The notes beneath the pieces were generated by a model that saw nothing but the letters and a program-made list of their open reading frames with translations, had not been told where the DNA came from and searched no databases. A DNA stretch of 64,000 nucleotides from Cyanidium caldarium (lineage: Eukaryota; Rhodophyta; Bangiophyceae; Cyanidiales; Cyanidiaceae). The DNA lies in NCBI GenBank assembly GCA_026184775.1, contig JANCYW010000019.1:174365-238364 (forward strand), written 5' to 3'. The first letter of the stretch is position 1. Every line of letters starts with the position of its first letter. The position numbers and the translations under genes are program-made. Shown here piece after piece: positions 36,359-46,673 of this stretch.

Positions 36359-39300
36359 ATGGCGTCTCCACGGCACCGCGCCCGGCCGGCGCCCGTCGGC
36401 GCGGTGCACTGTCGGGCCGTCGCGCACCCTATCCACGCTCAGCCGATCGGAATGGACTCGTTGGGCACACTGGGGGAGAGTGTGGCTACTATAGGCAACA
36501 CCAAAAAGCAAGCACTCGATGGGCAGGAGGGTGATCCACCAGATTCCTCTCAAGCTGCTGCTCAGTTTGCTCTCGGGATGGCGCCGGCGTGGGAGGCGCT
36601 GGCCGCGGCGCACCCGGCGACGGCGCCGCTATTGAACCACTTGGCGGACCGAGCGCAAGCCACCAGCGGACTGGCACGCAACTCCAGTGCGGCGAGTTAT
36701 ATGGCAGCGCTGCAGTTCTTGTCGAGTCTGGAGGTGTCGGCGTCGCCGGAGGCGGCGTGCTGGGCGGCGCAGGCGCTGTCGGTTATGCTGTCCCCGCACC
36801 TGCAAATATCGGCGGGAATGGTGTCGCGCACCGCCGTGCGCGTGTTAGCGGCGCTAGGTGAAACTGCGCCACAGGTGCACGGCGCGCGACGGACGATACT
36901 GCTGGACGGGTATGCGGCGGTGTTTGCGCACCTGCCGCCGGATGTCCACACCTGGCAACAGCCGGCGTTGCGGCGAGAGGTACAGCGGTGGCTACTGGAG
37001 GCACGCCGACCCGATGTGCATCTCATACCCGAACGGTTGCGTTCGCGGTTTTTGGACGAACTACAGCATATGTTGCAGCGAGTGGTGGGCGAGTCCGCTT
37101 CAGGCGACTCGATGCACTCTTCCCGGTGGCGCATCCTGCGGACGGTGCGCCGGCTGGCGGAGCATCAGTGGACGCTGCCGCTGCCGATTCTGGAGTGTCT
37201 GCTGTCGCTGGGACTGCAACCCGCTCGAGGCGAAGAGGCCGCCGCTGCTCTGGAGGCGTTGCGGGCGGCTTGGGAGGCGACTGCCACAGAATCCGACGCG
37301 CAGACTCCCCGACACGTCGTGGAGCTGGCCGAACCGCTTTGGCGCCACACACCGCGGCGGGAGCGATGGAGCAGCACCTACACGGATGCGTATCTGGGTG
37401 CAGTGAGCGCCATCATCCCGATCGCGGCCGCCGCCCACCCCTCATCGGCGGCAGCGCGCTCCGCTCTCTTACGCACGGTGCACGGCGCCTGCCAACAGTT
37501 GCTCCGGTTCGGCGATGCCTCGTACGAGCAGGCGCGGCCGGTGGCGGCGTTTGCGCGCCTCACCCGCGTGGTGGCGTTTTTGCCGCCCTCCGAGGCGGAG
37601 CATTGTCTGCGGCAGCTGTTCACGCCGCCGTATCGCCGCAACTGGCACGTGTCGCTCACAGCGCTGGTGGCATTTTTCCGGTCGTTGGCGGATGCAGGGG
37701 CGGAAACGCCCCAAGTGCCCGAGGGGGATGCAAATCGACCGACCACCCGACTCTCCGTGGCACACGCGCTGTTGCAGGAGGTGCTGTTGCCACTGCTGGA
37801 GCGGGCGTCGCCAGATACGGCAACGACCGACATGCCTGCCGCCTTGCAGCCGCTGCAAGCAGCGGTGGCGGCTGCGGCTCGCGGTCTGGGCACCGACCGC
37901 TTTCTGCGGATGTATGCCCACGGCGAGGCGCGGTTGTGCTGGCTGCTGCCCGTGTTGCGGCACGCCTTTGAGCGCACGCGGTTGAAGCCGTATTTGGAGT
38001 GGGCGCACGCGCTCGATACGGCCGTGTGCGATGAACAAGAGCACCGGGCGACGTCGGCGGTGCGTCGCAAACGGCTGGCCACTTGGCGATACCAGCTGTG
38101 GGCGCTGTTTCCCGCGGTGGCCACGGATGCGCTGGAGGTGCAGTTAGGGGAGTGGGGCACGGTGGCGATGGCCCTAGACGCGGCGCGATCGTTGTTGTCG
38201 CTGCCGCTGCAGACGAGGGAGGCGTCTGAGTCTCTGTTAAGGGAGCGTGGGGAGGATGTGGAGGGTATGGCGGCCACGTCCGATACCGCGGAGGCGTTGT
38301 CCATCGAGGCGTGTCATGCATTGGTGGCGCTGGCCGACAGCGTGCCCGCAGACGCCCCATCGCCGGGGGAGGATGCGGCGTTGCAAACCGCCGTGCGTCA
38401 AGTGCTGTATACCGTGTTCGACGCGTTGGTGGTGTCGTCGACGCAATTGCGCCCGGAGTTGCTGCAGGCATTGCGTCGAGTGTCGGCTCGTCTGGCCGCT
38501 GCTCGCACCCGACAGACGTTGTTCACCAAAGCCGGCGATCGTTTTCGCCTCCTGCTGCAGCAGCAGCGGTGGCAGACCGAAGTGAATACCGAATTGTGCC
38601 TGGTGCTGGACATGGCGGTGGCGCTGGCCGACGATACCACCGCGTCGCAGTTGCTGCCGCTGACGACCGCGGTGTTCGAGCAAGCGCCCGGCGCCTATCG
38701 TCACAGCGGCGCGTTGGAGAAGCGGGTGTATCGAGCGTGGATGCGGGTGTTGGACGGCGACACCGAGGCGCACGCAGTGACGACGTTGTTGGAGTCCACT
38801 GTATCCAGCTGCTCGGCGGGAGCCCTGGCGTCTCGTCTGCACTGCATCGAAGCCGTGTTGCAACGGGACCCATCGAGAGCGATGCTGCGCGAGTCGCTGC
38901 TGCTGCAAGTGGTGTTGCTGCTGCGGGACAGCGCCAGCAAGGTGCGGCAAGCTGCCTGGCGCATTCTGGAGCGCGTGCTGCAGCGGTGTTGGCAGGGTGG
39001 CGGCGAGGCAGAGGAGACACCATCACGGCTGGTGTTGCCGCTGGCTGCCGCGCTGGCCGCCAGCGATTCGGCGGCGGTGGCGTGTGCGGTGGACGCGTTG
39101 GGGTGCGCGGCGCGTTGGCTGGCGCGGGAACGACGTCGTGCCGGGAGGGCGGTGCTGTCGGCGGCCGCGCAGCAGGCCGTGGCTGATGTGCGGGAAGCGT
39201 ATGCCGGCCCGTTGCTGGCGTTGCTGGCGCCAAGCCGTGCTGCGGAGGTGGTGCGGGCGGTGCTCAAGGCCTGGCGCCCGGCAGTGGGCCTGCTGCTGGA

Positions 39301-40144
39301 CGCGGAGTCGGTGTCGATGGACGGGGCGGCGTCATCGCCGTTGCAGACCGTACTGCCATCGTTGCTGGCGGCGGTGGTGTCGGTGTTGGATGCGCCAGCG
39401 CTCGCGGCCGAGGCGCGCGCTCCCGCTCGACTTTTGTTGATGCGGTTGATGCGGCGACTGGGTTGTGAGGCCGTAGCGCGCTCGTTTCCCACTTCCAGCA
39501 AGCATCAGGCGTTGTTGCGGGCGGTGCGCCGCGCCCTCCAGCGACAGACGAACCGCGTGCATCGAGCAGGGAAGGATACCGGAGCGAGCAGCGACGAGGA
39601 GGAAGAGGTCGGTGGCGTGTTGCGCGATGTGGATGCGGCGGCGCCACCGCACGACTTGCTGGATCCACTGACCGGATGGATGCTGCCCGCCGCCAAGACG
39701 TCCCCTAGCGCGCGGCGCGGCGGCACGGTATCGGATGCTGTCGATACCGCACCACGTTACGATGCGGCCGGTCGACTGCTGGTGAGTGACAGTGGGTCCG
39801 ATGCCGCATCCGATAGCGACGCGGACGGTGAAGGCACTGCACGTGGTCGCAAGCGGCCCGCGACATCGGCTGTTGCGGACGGCAAGCGCCGCCGACGAGA
39901 TGCGTGTGCAACGCCAGGAGCGCGTTTCCGTGCGCGACGCACTGGCGGCGAGGTGTCGCAACGGCATGGACGCGCAGGCATCGAACCCTTTGCGTACATC
40001 CCGCTGCACACGGTGTCAGCCGGTGGCAAGGCCGCGGCGCGGCGCGCATCCCGACAAGCGTTGCAGCAAGTGGTGCAGCCCAAGGCGAACCGATCGAAAA
40101 CATCGGGAAGAGCGCGACGCCCTGCCAAAGTGGCCGGCCGATGA
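36359..40144 (+). CDS. RRP12: RRP12-like ribosome biogenesis HEAT-repeat protein
   Basis: A 1,261-aa all-helical HEAT/ARM protein, the longest gene in the window. Yeast Rrp12 acts in maturation and export of both ribosomal subunits, and length and helical repeat character agree. The C-terminal region is the most diagnostic: an acidic segment with DLLDPLTGWML, basic stretches, then EPFAYIPL followed by a Lys/Arg-rich tail. This matches the PYAYxPL plus basic tail of RRP12. A second ATG at 36452 (MDSLGTLG) would remove 31 Arg/Pro-rich residues and may be the true start. Nucleolar localisation is expected from the basic tail. Confidence 0.8.
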   Translation: MASPRHRARPAPVGAVHCRAVAHPIHAQPIGMDSLGTLGESVATIGNTKKQALDGQEGDPPDSSQAAAQFALGMAPAWEALAAAHPATAPLLNHLADRAQATSGLARNSSAASYMAALQFLSSLEVSASPEAACWAAQALSVMLSPHLQISAGMVSRTAVRVLAALGETAPQVHGARRTILLDGYAAVFAHLPPDVHTWQQPALRREVQRWLLEARRPDVHLIPERLRSRFLDELQHMLQRVVGESASGDSMHSSRWRILRTVRRLAEHQWTLPLPILECLLSLGLQPARGEEAAAALEALRAAWEATATESDAQTPRHVVELAEPLWRHTPRRERWSSTYTDAYLGAVSAIIPIAAAAHPSSAAARSALLRTVHGACQQLLRFGDASYEQARPVAAFARLTRVVAFLPPSEAEHCLRQLFTPPYRRNWHVSLTALVAFFRSLADAGAETPQVPEGDANRPTTRLSVAHALLQEVLLPLLERASPDTATTDMPAALQPLQAAVAAAARGLGTDRFLRMYAHGEARLCWLLPVLRHAFERTRLKPYLEWAHALDTAVCDEQEHRATSAVRRKRLATWRYQLWALFPAVATDALEVQLGEWGTVAMALDAARSLLSLPLQTREASESLLRERGEDVEGMAATSDTAEALSIEACHALVALADSVPADAPSPGEDAALQTAVRQVLYTVFDALVVSSTQLRPELLQALRRVSARLAAARTRQTLFTKAGDRFRLLLQQQRWQTEVNTELCLVLDMAVALADDTTASQLLPLTTAVFEQAPGAYRHSGALEKRVYRAWMRVLDGDTEAHAVTTLLESTVSSCSAGALASRLHCIEAVLQRDPSRAMLRESLLLQVVLLLRDSASKVRQAAWRILERVLQRCWQGGGEAEETPSRLVLPLAAALAASDSAAVACAVDALGCAARWLARERRRAGRAVLSAAAQQAVADVREAYAGPLLALLAPSRAAEVVRAVLKAWRPAVGLLLDAESVSMDGAASSPLQTVLPSLLAAVVSVLDAPALAAEARAPARLLLMRLMRRLGCEAVARSFPTSSKHQALLRAVRRALQRQTNRVHRAGKDTGASSDEEEEVGGVLRDVDAAAPPHDLLDPLTGWMLPAAKTSPSARRGGTVSDAVDTAPRYDAAGRLLVSDSGSDAASDSDADGEGTARGRKRPATSAVADGKRRRRDACATPGARFRARRTGGEVSQRHGRAGIEPFAYIPLHTVSAGGKAAARRASRQALQQVVQPKANRSKTSGRARRPAKVAGR

Positions 40145-40249
40145 TGAAACGATGCGTGTAGCCTTTTACCGCAGCGACCATTCTACGCGGAGCGTCAACG
40201 CGACCCGCACCTCTCCCCTTTCATGCCTGTACATTCGCCACGCGCTCCC

Positions 40250-41335
40250 TCACATGTACATCGTGTCCGGCGGCGGCGGGTCCAAGTCGCCATAGTCGCG
40301 TCGCGGTGCGGACGGTCCGGCGGTCGGCGGTCGCGGTTGGGCATCGGGCGGCAGCGGCGGTCCGAACGGGTCGATGCGGGCGCCCGGCGGACGCGCTTCC
40401 GGCGGCAGCCAGCGGCCGTCGCCGAAGAGTTCGTCGCTGGTGCCCGGTCGGTCATCACCGTTGCCGCCGCGACCGCGGAACACCGGGTGTCGCGGACCGA
40501 CCCACATACCGCCGCCGCTCCCCGACGGCGCCGGCGGCATGCCCGACGGACCGCGGGACCGCCACGGAGACGGCGGGAAGAGGTCGTCGTCGCCCACCGC
40601 CGGGCCGTACAGCGGCGGCCGTATGCGTAACGGGTCGCGCTCATCGGTCAGCGGGCGCAGCGGTGGCAGCAGGGGCGGCGGCGGTGCCGGGTCGATGTGT
40701 GGGCTGCGCGGCGGCTGGCGGCTCCTATCGCGGTCGCGGGCGGGCACGCCGCCGGCCGTGTTCGGCGTCTGTGTGCCGCTGGCCACGCTCTCGTAACCGT
40801 CCTTGGCGCTCTCCGGCACCAGCGCATGCACAATATCCACCTGTAACAGCGTGGCCAGTTTCTGCCAGTTCTGCACCAGGTCGTCCCATTCCATCGCGAT
40901 GTTGTCGTTGTTGTCGTCGTCGCCGGCCTGCCGCACCGCCTCCCAGCGGTGCTGACGGACGTACTCGCTGGGGCGCAACACCAGCATGCGCACCGTGTCG
41001 GGCGCCTCGTGTGCCAGCGCCGTGACCATCACGCGGTCGGCGCCGACCGGCACCACCCGCACCGAAAAGGTCATGGCGCTGCGCTGGTGCCGATAGTCAG
41101 TGCCGTAGCCGGCCGCGGTGTCGCTCGGCGCCCAGTTGCGCGGCATGACCGCTTCGGCGGGCGGTAGCGGATCCAGCCCCGGATCGGTGGGCAGCGCGTC
41201 CATGCGGCGAAAGCCGTGTCGCAACAGCAGCGCGTGCACCACCAGCGCCAGCGCCTCATCGGTGCTGTGCGGTCGGTGTCCCAACCGCTGCAGCCACGCC
41301 ACCGCGCCCACCGCCGCCTCCGCTGCGTCCGGCAT
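40250..41335 (-). CDS. PSMF1: PI31 proteasome regulator
   Basis: A 361-aa regulator of 20S proteasome assembly or activity. The N-terminal FP-type domain (about 1-160) includes a DEALALVVHALLLRHGFR helix and a YRHQRSAMTFSVRVVPVG strand pair. The C-terminal half is Pro/Gly-rich with the family signatures: DPLRIRPP, VGDDDLFP, GGGMWVGPRHPVF, then ARIDPFGPP and a final DTMYM. This C-terminal order is highly specific to PI31, where the end residues contact the proteasome. A linker rich in Arg/Ser/Pro joins the two halves. The start ATG is a few residues before the first helix. Confidence 0.93.
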   Translation of the reverse strand: MPDAAEAAVGAVAWLQRLGHRPHSTDEALALVVHALLLRHGFRRMDALPTDPGLDPLPPAEAVMPRNWAPSDTAAGYGTDYRHQRSAMTFSVRVVPVGADRVMVTALAHEAPDTVRMLVLRPSEYVRQHRWEAVRQAGDDDNNDNIAMEWDDLVQNWQKLATLLQVDIVHALVPESAKDGYESVASGTQTPNTAGGVPARDRDRSRQPPRSPHIDPAPPPPLLPPLRPLTDERDPLRIRPPLYGPAVGDDDLFPPSPWRSRGPSGMPPAPSGSGGGMWVGPRHPVFRGRGGNGDDRPGTSDELFGDGRWLPPEARPPGARIDPFGPPLPPDAQPRPPTAGPSAPRRDYGDLDPPPPDTMYM

Positions 41336-42301
41336 GACGGGGAGGAGAGCAACAACTGGGCCGGGGTTGCAGGGTGGCGATACGGCGTCAGTGGATGGAG
41401 GAGGTGCGTACTGCGGTCCAGCGTTTGCGGTGAGGGAGACCGCGGGCGCGGGCGAGATTCCGGCAGACCTTGCGCGAGGCGGTGTGCGGCGCGAGAGTCG
41501 TCATATCCGGACGCGAACTCGAGAGAAACGAGGGACGAAGAGGGTGCCTCACAGTGTGCGTTGTGCGTGCGCTCGTTAAGCAGGCCCCTGACCCTGTGCT
41601 GTAATGCTTTCCGTGACCAGAGACACGGGAATACTTTTCGTCTCTGACTCGCTCGTTCTTCACGGCGCGCGCTAGAGATGCAAGGGCGTCGTGCTACGGT
41701 ATGTTGCCTCCGCCAGTCTGATTCCCTCGTTGCCCGCCATCCACAGGTGCTGCCCCGATGCCGTCTCCTCGTTCCCCTCGGATACGTCCTGCCTCACTTT
41801 GTCGCAAATCGACACCTCAGACCGGACATCGCGTCCGCGCGCGGCGTCTGGAAACTCGCGCACGCACACGCGCGCCGCGCGCACCGCATCGCATCGCGTC
41901 GCCGTTGGTCGCAAATTTGGACGCGGCGTTGTCTGGTCGCGCGAGCCAGAGCGTAGCCGAGAGGGCCGGCAAGAGGCTCTGCAGGTGGTGCTCCTGGGGA
42001 AGTGCAAAGTCACCGGGCATAGTGACTGCGACCGTGTGCTTTTTGGGGGCGGGGAAATTTCACTCGGACTACTCGCCACCGAGAGCGGTTGGGGTTTCAT
42101 TGGCGCTGCAGCGGTGCGTCTGGAAGCGGGAGGGAGCGTGTCGGTTGGCGGGCGCCGCGACGGCGCGGGTAGCGACGCGCACTGGGCCACCACCGTGGGA
42201 ATTGTGCCCAACGCTTTGACAGTCCCAGAGGCAGTGTGAATTTTCGGGAGTGTGCCGGCGAGCGCAGCATCGCACCACCGGTTGACGCTCGGCCAGCGGT
42301 T
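41336..42301. other. Long divergent intergenic region PI31 / J-domain gene
   Basis: At 966 bp this is one of the longest gene-free stretches outside the subtelomere. Open frames on both strands lack family resemblance. A short tract near 41950-41985 resembles a class II tRNA D-arm but cannot be completed into a tRNA. A CG-dinucleotide-rich patch lies near 41865-41885. Confidence 0.35.
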
Positions 42302-44740
42302 ATGGCCGGCAAGCCTGCAGACAACGGGAGGTCGTCGTCGTCGTCGTCGTCGCCTTGGTGGAAGCGTGCAGTTTCGCGTGTGAGTGGTGAGCGCAGCAGT
42401 TTGGAAACGTTGACGCGGGAGAGCGACGCCGAAGAGGGGGCGCAGCGCGAGCCGCCTCAGCGCTCCAGCTCGGAGTATACGCGTCTGACGTCGGCCAGCG
42501 GCGCTGAGGGCTCGCTGTCGATTCCGTCGTTGAGTTCGTCGACGAGCGTGGCGGAATGGTTGCGCGGCGTGAGTATGAGTGACAGCGCCTCGCCTAAGCA
42601 TTCGACGACACCGACGGCGGTCGCGGCGGCGGCGGCTGAACGGTATCGTTCCAGTCCGCAGTCGTGTCTACCGTCGAGTTGTCGCGCGGCGATACGGCCG
42701 TCATCCAAGCAGACGTTCAAGCACACCATGCGATCGGCGGCCGTACCGGGTTGTGCGCTGGCCGGTCGCAATGGCTCGGGCGTGGGCGCGACGGCTGCGG
42801 AGGGCGGCCGGCCGCGCGCCTCCTCCACGGACAAGGCGACGGCGGAGATGGGTGAGGCTTGGGTGGCCGACGGCAGTTTCGACAGCAGCCGCAGCGGCGG
42901 TAGTGGCGCGGCACGCCCGTGTGGTATGTTGCTGCCGCCCATATATGGCGCCGCGCCTTTGGCAATGCCGCCGCCCATTCAGGACGAGCGCAACCGGTTG
43001 TACGAAGTGTTGGGGGTGCGGCGCGACTTTACCGACCCGCACGAACTGCGCGCCGCCTACAAGCGCGAGGCGCTCAAGTATCACCCGGATAGAGTGGAGG
43101 CGGCGTTGCAAGCCGGCAGTTCGTCGGCCGAGGCCGGTACCGTCTCGGCCGATGAGCTGCGCCAAGCGTGCCTAGGACGCTTCCAGGAAGTGCAGCTGGC
43201 GTTTCAGACGCTTAGCGATCCCATGCGGCGGCACATTTACGACACGTTCGGGTACAGTTGCATCAGGGATCAGCGCCTCACCAACATGGTCATCCAACTC
43301 AGTGCCTACTTTCGCCGCTCGTCGGATTACAGCAAGCGGTATCGCGCGCGCCTGAAGCAACTACAGCGCCTGCGGCACGAGTCCAGCGGCACCTGGGACG
43401 CCGACGACTTCACGCCGCGCTACGGATTTACCGGTTTGTGCGGCCCGGCGTTCGCCTGGTGGGACAACGGCTGCAGCGTGGAGCGGGCGACGCGCCATGG
43501 ACTGGAAAAGTGTCTGGTGAAGTTGCCACCGATGAGTGACGCGCCCTCGCAGGACCGTAGGCCGTGCGGGATGGTGACCATGCCGTCGCGGCCATTACGG
43601 CAGATGCCGCCGCGCAGTGCCACCATGTCGGCGCTGCCGTCGAGCGCCGTGCGCCGCCCGTCACCGCCGCCACCTGCACCGGTGCCGTCCCGCGGCAGCC
43701 CGATGCGTTGCACGCCGGACACCGCCGACATTGTGCACGAGATATGGCTGGACCTGGCCGACTTCTACAACGGTCGCTCGCTGCGGGTGGGGGTGGAACG
43801 CAAGGGCTTTTCTCTGAGTGGCGATCGCTGCACCGAGGACTGTCTGCTGACGGTGGACGTGGAGCGGGGTGCGCGCGACGGCGACTCGGTGGTGTTCCCG
43901 GGATGTGCGGACGCCAGCGAGCCCGGTGCCGAACCCGGCGCGGTGGTGATCGTGTTGCGGGAGAAGCGGCACCCGCGACTGCGGCGCGTGGACGACGACC
44001 TGCACATGCGCAAGCGTATCTCGCTGGCGGAGGCGCTGTGCGGCTACTCGTTCCCGCTCAAGTTGTTGGACGGCCGCACGGTGATGGTGCAGAGCGGCGA
44101 CGGCTGTGTGACGCGGCCGGGATGCGTGCGGCGGTTGCGGGGCAAGGGTATGCCGCGGCGGGACGGCGCCAGCGGCGGTCACGAGGCGGAGAAAGAGCAC
44201 CCGGCGTATGGCGATCTGTTCATCGAATTCGATGTGTACTGGCCGCGGAGCGGTGTGGTGACCGGGCCGGTGCGCGAGGGCATCATGGCGGCGTTGGCAT
44301 CGCTAGGACCGGACGCGTGGGATATGGGGTACGGATGTGGAGTGGCGACGACGCCCGACGAGCCGATGGCCGAGGCGATTGCTTCCAGTGGATCCCAGTC
44401 GCCGTCGGTGCCGTCTTCGGGCAGCGGGGCGCCCACGCCCACCAGCGCCGGCTCGCCCACGCGGACCACGCGGCGTGGCAGTCGCGGCGACGGTAGTGGC
44501 AGCGGCGACAGCCGTGAGCCGACGCCCTCGGTGGACACATGGTCGGAAGACGCGGAGGAAGAGGCGGCCGATGTCATCGACGAGGTGATCACCGCGGAGC
44601 GCGTCTCGCGACAGCAGGCGGACCGCATCCGGCCGAAAGCACTGTGCACGCTGTGCAAGGCGCGCGTGGGCGCTGAGGAACCGAATGCGGCGCCGCCGGC
44701 GACGATGACGCTGAATGTGCCCGAGACGCAGCAGCAATAA
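42302..44740 (+). CDS. J-domain (Hsp40) co-chaperone with long N-terminal extension
   Basis: An 812-aa DnaJ-type protein. The J domain is internal (about 230-325): RLYEVLGVRRDF, the essential HPD in KYHPDRVEA, then FQEVQLAFQTLSDPMRRHIYD. An insertion lies between HPD and helix III. There is no zinc finger. DnaJ C-terminal substrate-binding domains follow, with GRSLRVGVERKGF, LRRVDDDLHMRKRISLAEALCGY and GKGMPRRDG ... YGDLFIEFDVYWP, making it type II (DNAJB-like). The first 225 residues are Ser-rich and disordered. The last about 100 residues are acidic and end near a CTLCKA motif. The upstream frame starts with GTG only, so ATG 42302 is used. Confidence 0.9.
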   Translation: MAGKPADNGRSSSSSSSPWWKRAVSRVSGERSSLETLTRESDAEEGAQREPPQRSSSEYTRLTSASGAEGSLSIPSLSSSTSVAEWLRGVSMSDSASPKHSTTPTAVAAAAAERYRSSPQSCLPSSCRAAIRPSSKQTFKHTMRSAAVPGCALAGRNGSGVGATAAEGGRPRASSTDKATAEMGEAWVADGSFDSSRSGGSGAARPCGMLLPPIYGAAPLAMPPPIQDERNRLYEVLGVRRDFTDPHELRAAYKREALKYHPDRVEAALQAGSSSAEAGTVSADELRQACLGRFQEVQLAFQTLSDPMRRHIYDTFGYSCIRDQRLTNMVIQLSAYFRRSSDYSKRYRARLKQLQRLRHESSGTWDADDFTPRYGFTGLCGPAFAWWDNGCSVERATRHGLEKCLVKLPPMSDAPSQDRRPCGMVTMPSRPLRQMPPRSATMSALPSSAVRRPSPPPPAPVPSRGSPMRCTPDTADIVHEIWLDLADFYNGRSLRVGVERKGFSLSGDRCTEDCLLTVDVERGARDGDSVVFPGCADASEPGAEPGAVVIVLREKRHPRLRRVDDDLHMRKRISLAEALCGYSFPLKLLDGRTVMVQSGDGCVTRPGCVRRLRGKGMPRRDGASGGHEAEKEHPAYGDLFIEFDVYWPRSGVVTGPVREGIMAALASLGPDAWDMGYGCGVATTPDEPMAEAIASSGSQSPSVPSSGSGAPTPTSAGSPTRTTRRGSRGDGSGSGDSREPTPSVDTWSEDAEEEAADVIDEVITAERVSRQQADRIRPKALCTLCKARVGAEEPNAAPPATMTLNVPETQQQ

Positions 44741-44915
44741 CGCTCAGGCGAGTGGCCGCCAGCCCGTCTCTAGGATAGACTTGTACAGGATGCGCGGACG
44801 GCACGCGTGTGTGTGTACGAATGTGAAAGCGTCACCGAGCGCTCTATCTTTCACTCTTTTATTACACCAACACCCACACACCCGTAACAACCGTTGTATG
44901 TTTGGTATGCGTTGG

Positions 44916-46673
44916 TCATCGCGCCCGAGTCGCCGCGCCCCGTCTCGGTCGGCCGCGTTTTCGTCGCGTCGTCGTCCCTCGACCAGGCGGGGCGGCATCG
45001 GTCGCTGGTGGTGCATCCCCGAAATCGAACAGACTCGCCGGTGCCTCCGCCCCGTCATCTCCAGGTCCGCTCTCGGCGTTGCCGCTCCCCTGTTCTTGCC
45101 CACGCTGGTCGAATCGCTGCAGGGCGGCGTAGTTGATCTTGCGGCTGGTGCGTTTGGAGTGCGACACCGCGTGCTGCACCGCCTCGCGCACGCTGCGCAC
45201 TGTCTCACCGCCACCGACGTCGGTGCCGGGCAGTGTGGTCTCGGCGGGCGTCGCATTCGCAGCACTGCCGCCGCCGTTGCCGCTGGCGCGGCCGGACACG
45301 ATACGCATGTACTCGCGCTTGCGCATCAGTTTCTGATAACGCAGCGGCTCCTCCACCTGCCAGCGAGCGATTTCCGCCTCGCGCTCGAGCCACTCCCGGT
45401 TCATCGCCATCCAGATACGCTCGCGGGCGCGCGTCTCCTCCGGCGAGCACACAAACGCGCGCTCCTCCTCGGAATCCAAGTCGCTCAACAACTCCAGGCG
45501 ATCGGTAGAGGAGGTGGCAGTGGCGGCGACCTGCGGGGGTGTGTCGCGAGCCCGATCCGGACGGTCGGCATCCGAGGCGCTGGATGACGCTGACGACGAC
45601 GACGATGACGACGATGAATCGCCCACAAAATGCACGGTGGTACGTCGAGTCGTCCGCCCGATCATCGCTCCGTCATCGGCTGCCGCGCCCGGAATGCCCC
45701 ACCAGGCAGAGGCATCTTCCGGCGCCGTCTCTTCTTCTTCTTCCTCCTCCTCCTCCTCCAGTTGCGCCTCCAGCAGCGCCCGGTCTTGGGCGCTCAGCAC
45801 TGCCGCTGCCGCCGCACCCTCTCCCTCCTGGCCGTCCTCCTGGGGTTGCCCCTCGATCTCCAGCACTCGCTGCCGAATGGTCATATCGCCGACGCGCACC
45901 ACCGTGCCCACTTCGCGCTGCGACAAGCGGATGCCGTGCCTGCGGGCGGCGATCAGCAGCGCCGCGCCGCACAACCCCGCCGGCCGCCGGCCGGTGCTCA
46001 GCCAGTCGCGTTTCATAGCGCCGATAAGGCGCAGGGCAGTCTGCGACACCGCCTCCTGCTGCGCGCCCAGTTGCAGCCGGGCAGCAAAGCGGTGGATGTA
46101 GAAGGACGGGTCGGTGGCCGGCAGCGACAGGTGCAGCACCCGACACAGCTTGAGGAAGATGTGGCCAAGCGCGTACATGTTGATGCGCAGCACGTCGCAA
46201 AAGTCGATCAGCATGTGCGACGTGCGCTCCCGTCGACAGATGATGTAGAGCGCGGCGGCGGCTACGGTCTGGGTGCGGCGGCCCTGGATGAAATTGTGCT
46301 GGACGGCCAGCGCAAAGATGCGCTGCGCGGCATCCACGAAGCGTTCCGGCAAGTGCAACTGCGACGCCAGGGTGGCGATGCGCCGTCGGCCGGCGGCGAT
46401 GGTCATCTCGCGCGAGTCGCGATGCGTGAACGGGAAGCGCAGCGCCCCCGACGCGCCGGCCGGCGCCATCAGCGCACCGGTGGCGGAGGGGACGGTGAAG
46501 CCAGTGGGCACGAAACGGCCGGCGGCGTTCACGTGGCCGCCACGCCCCTCCGTAAACTGCACTTCGTTGACCACCGCGCTCTCCTCCAGCACGTGGCCAC
46601 ACAGGACGCAGGTGGTGTGACCGCCCGCCGGCGACACGTCCACCACCTGGCTGCCGCAGTGCACACAGAGCAT
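44916..46673 (-). CDS. BRF1: TFIIIB subunit BRF1
   Basis: Recruits RNA polymerase III with TBP. From ATG 46673 the protein is 585 aa. A TFIIB-type zinc ribbon CVHCG ... CVLCG occupies residues 3-26. Two cyclin folds follow (QLHLPERFVDAAQRIFALA, TVAAAALYIICRRE, then ALRLIGAMKRDWLSTGRRPAGLCGAALLIAARRH). BRF homology is seen in LSDLDSEEERAFVCSPEETRARERIWMAMNREWL. Acidic Ser/Asp/Glu runs and a basic C-terminus complete it. The frame remains open upstream with ATGs at 47072 and 47183, which would add an Arg/Ala-rich extension unusual for the family. The zinc ribbon normally sits at the extreme N-terminus, hence the choice made here. Confidence 0.93.
   Translation of the reverse strand: MLCVHCGSQVVDVSPAGGHTTCVLCGHVLEESAVVNEVQFTEGRGGHVNAAGRFVPTGFTVPSATGALMAPAGASGALRFPFTHRDSREMTIAAGRRRIATLASQLHLPERFVDAAQRIFALAVQHNFIQGRRTQTVAAAALYIICRRERTSHMLIDFCDVLRINMYALGHIFLKLCRVLHLSLPATDPSFYIHRFAARLQLGAQQEAVSQTALRLIGAMKRDWLSTGRRPAGLCGAALLIAARRHGIRLSQREVGTVVRVGDMTIRQRVLEIEGQPQEDGQEGEGAAAAAVLSAQDRALLEAQLEEEEEEEEEETAPEDASAWWGIPGAAADDGAMIGRTTRRTTVHFVGDSSSSSSSSSASSSASDADRPDRARDTPPQVAATATSSTDRLELLSDLDSEEERAFVCSPEETRARERIWMAMNREWLEREAEIARWQVEEPLRYQKLMRKREYMRIVSGRASGNGGGSAANATPAETTLPGTDVGGGETVRSVREAVQHAVSHSKRTSRKINYAALQRFDQRGQEQGSGNAESGPGDDGAEAPASLFDFGDAPPATDAAPPGRGTTTRRKRGRPRRGAATRAR

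Noticed and set aside
41948-41990. Possible class II tRNA D-arm (GTAGCCGAGAGG)
   Set aside because: No anticodon stem, T-arm or acceptor stem at suitable distances.
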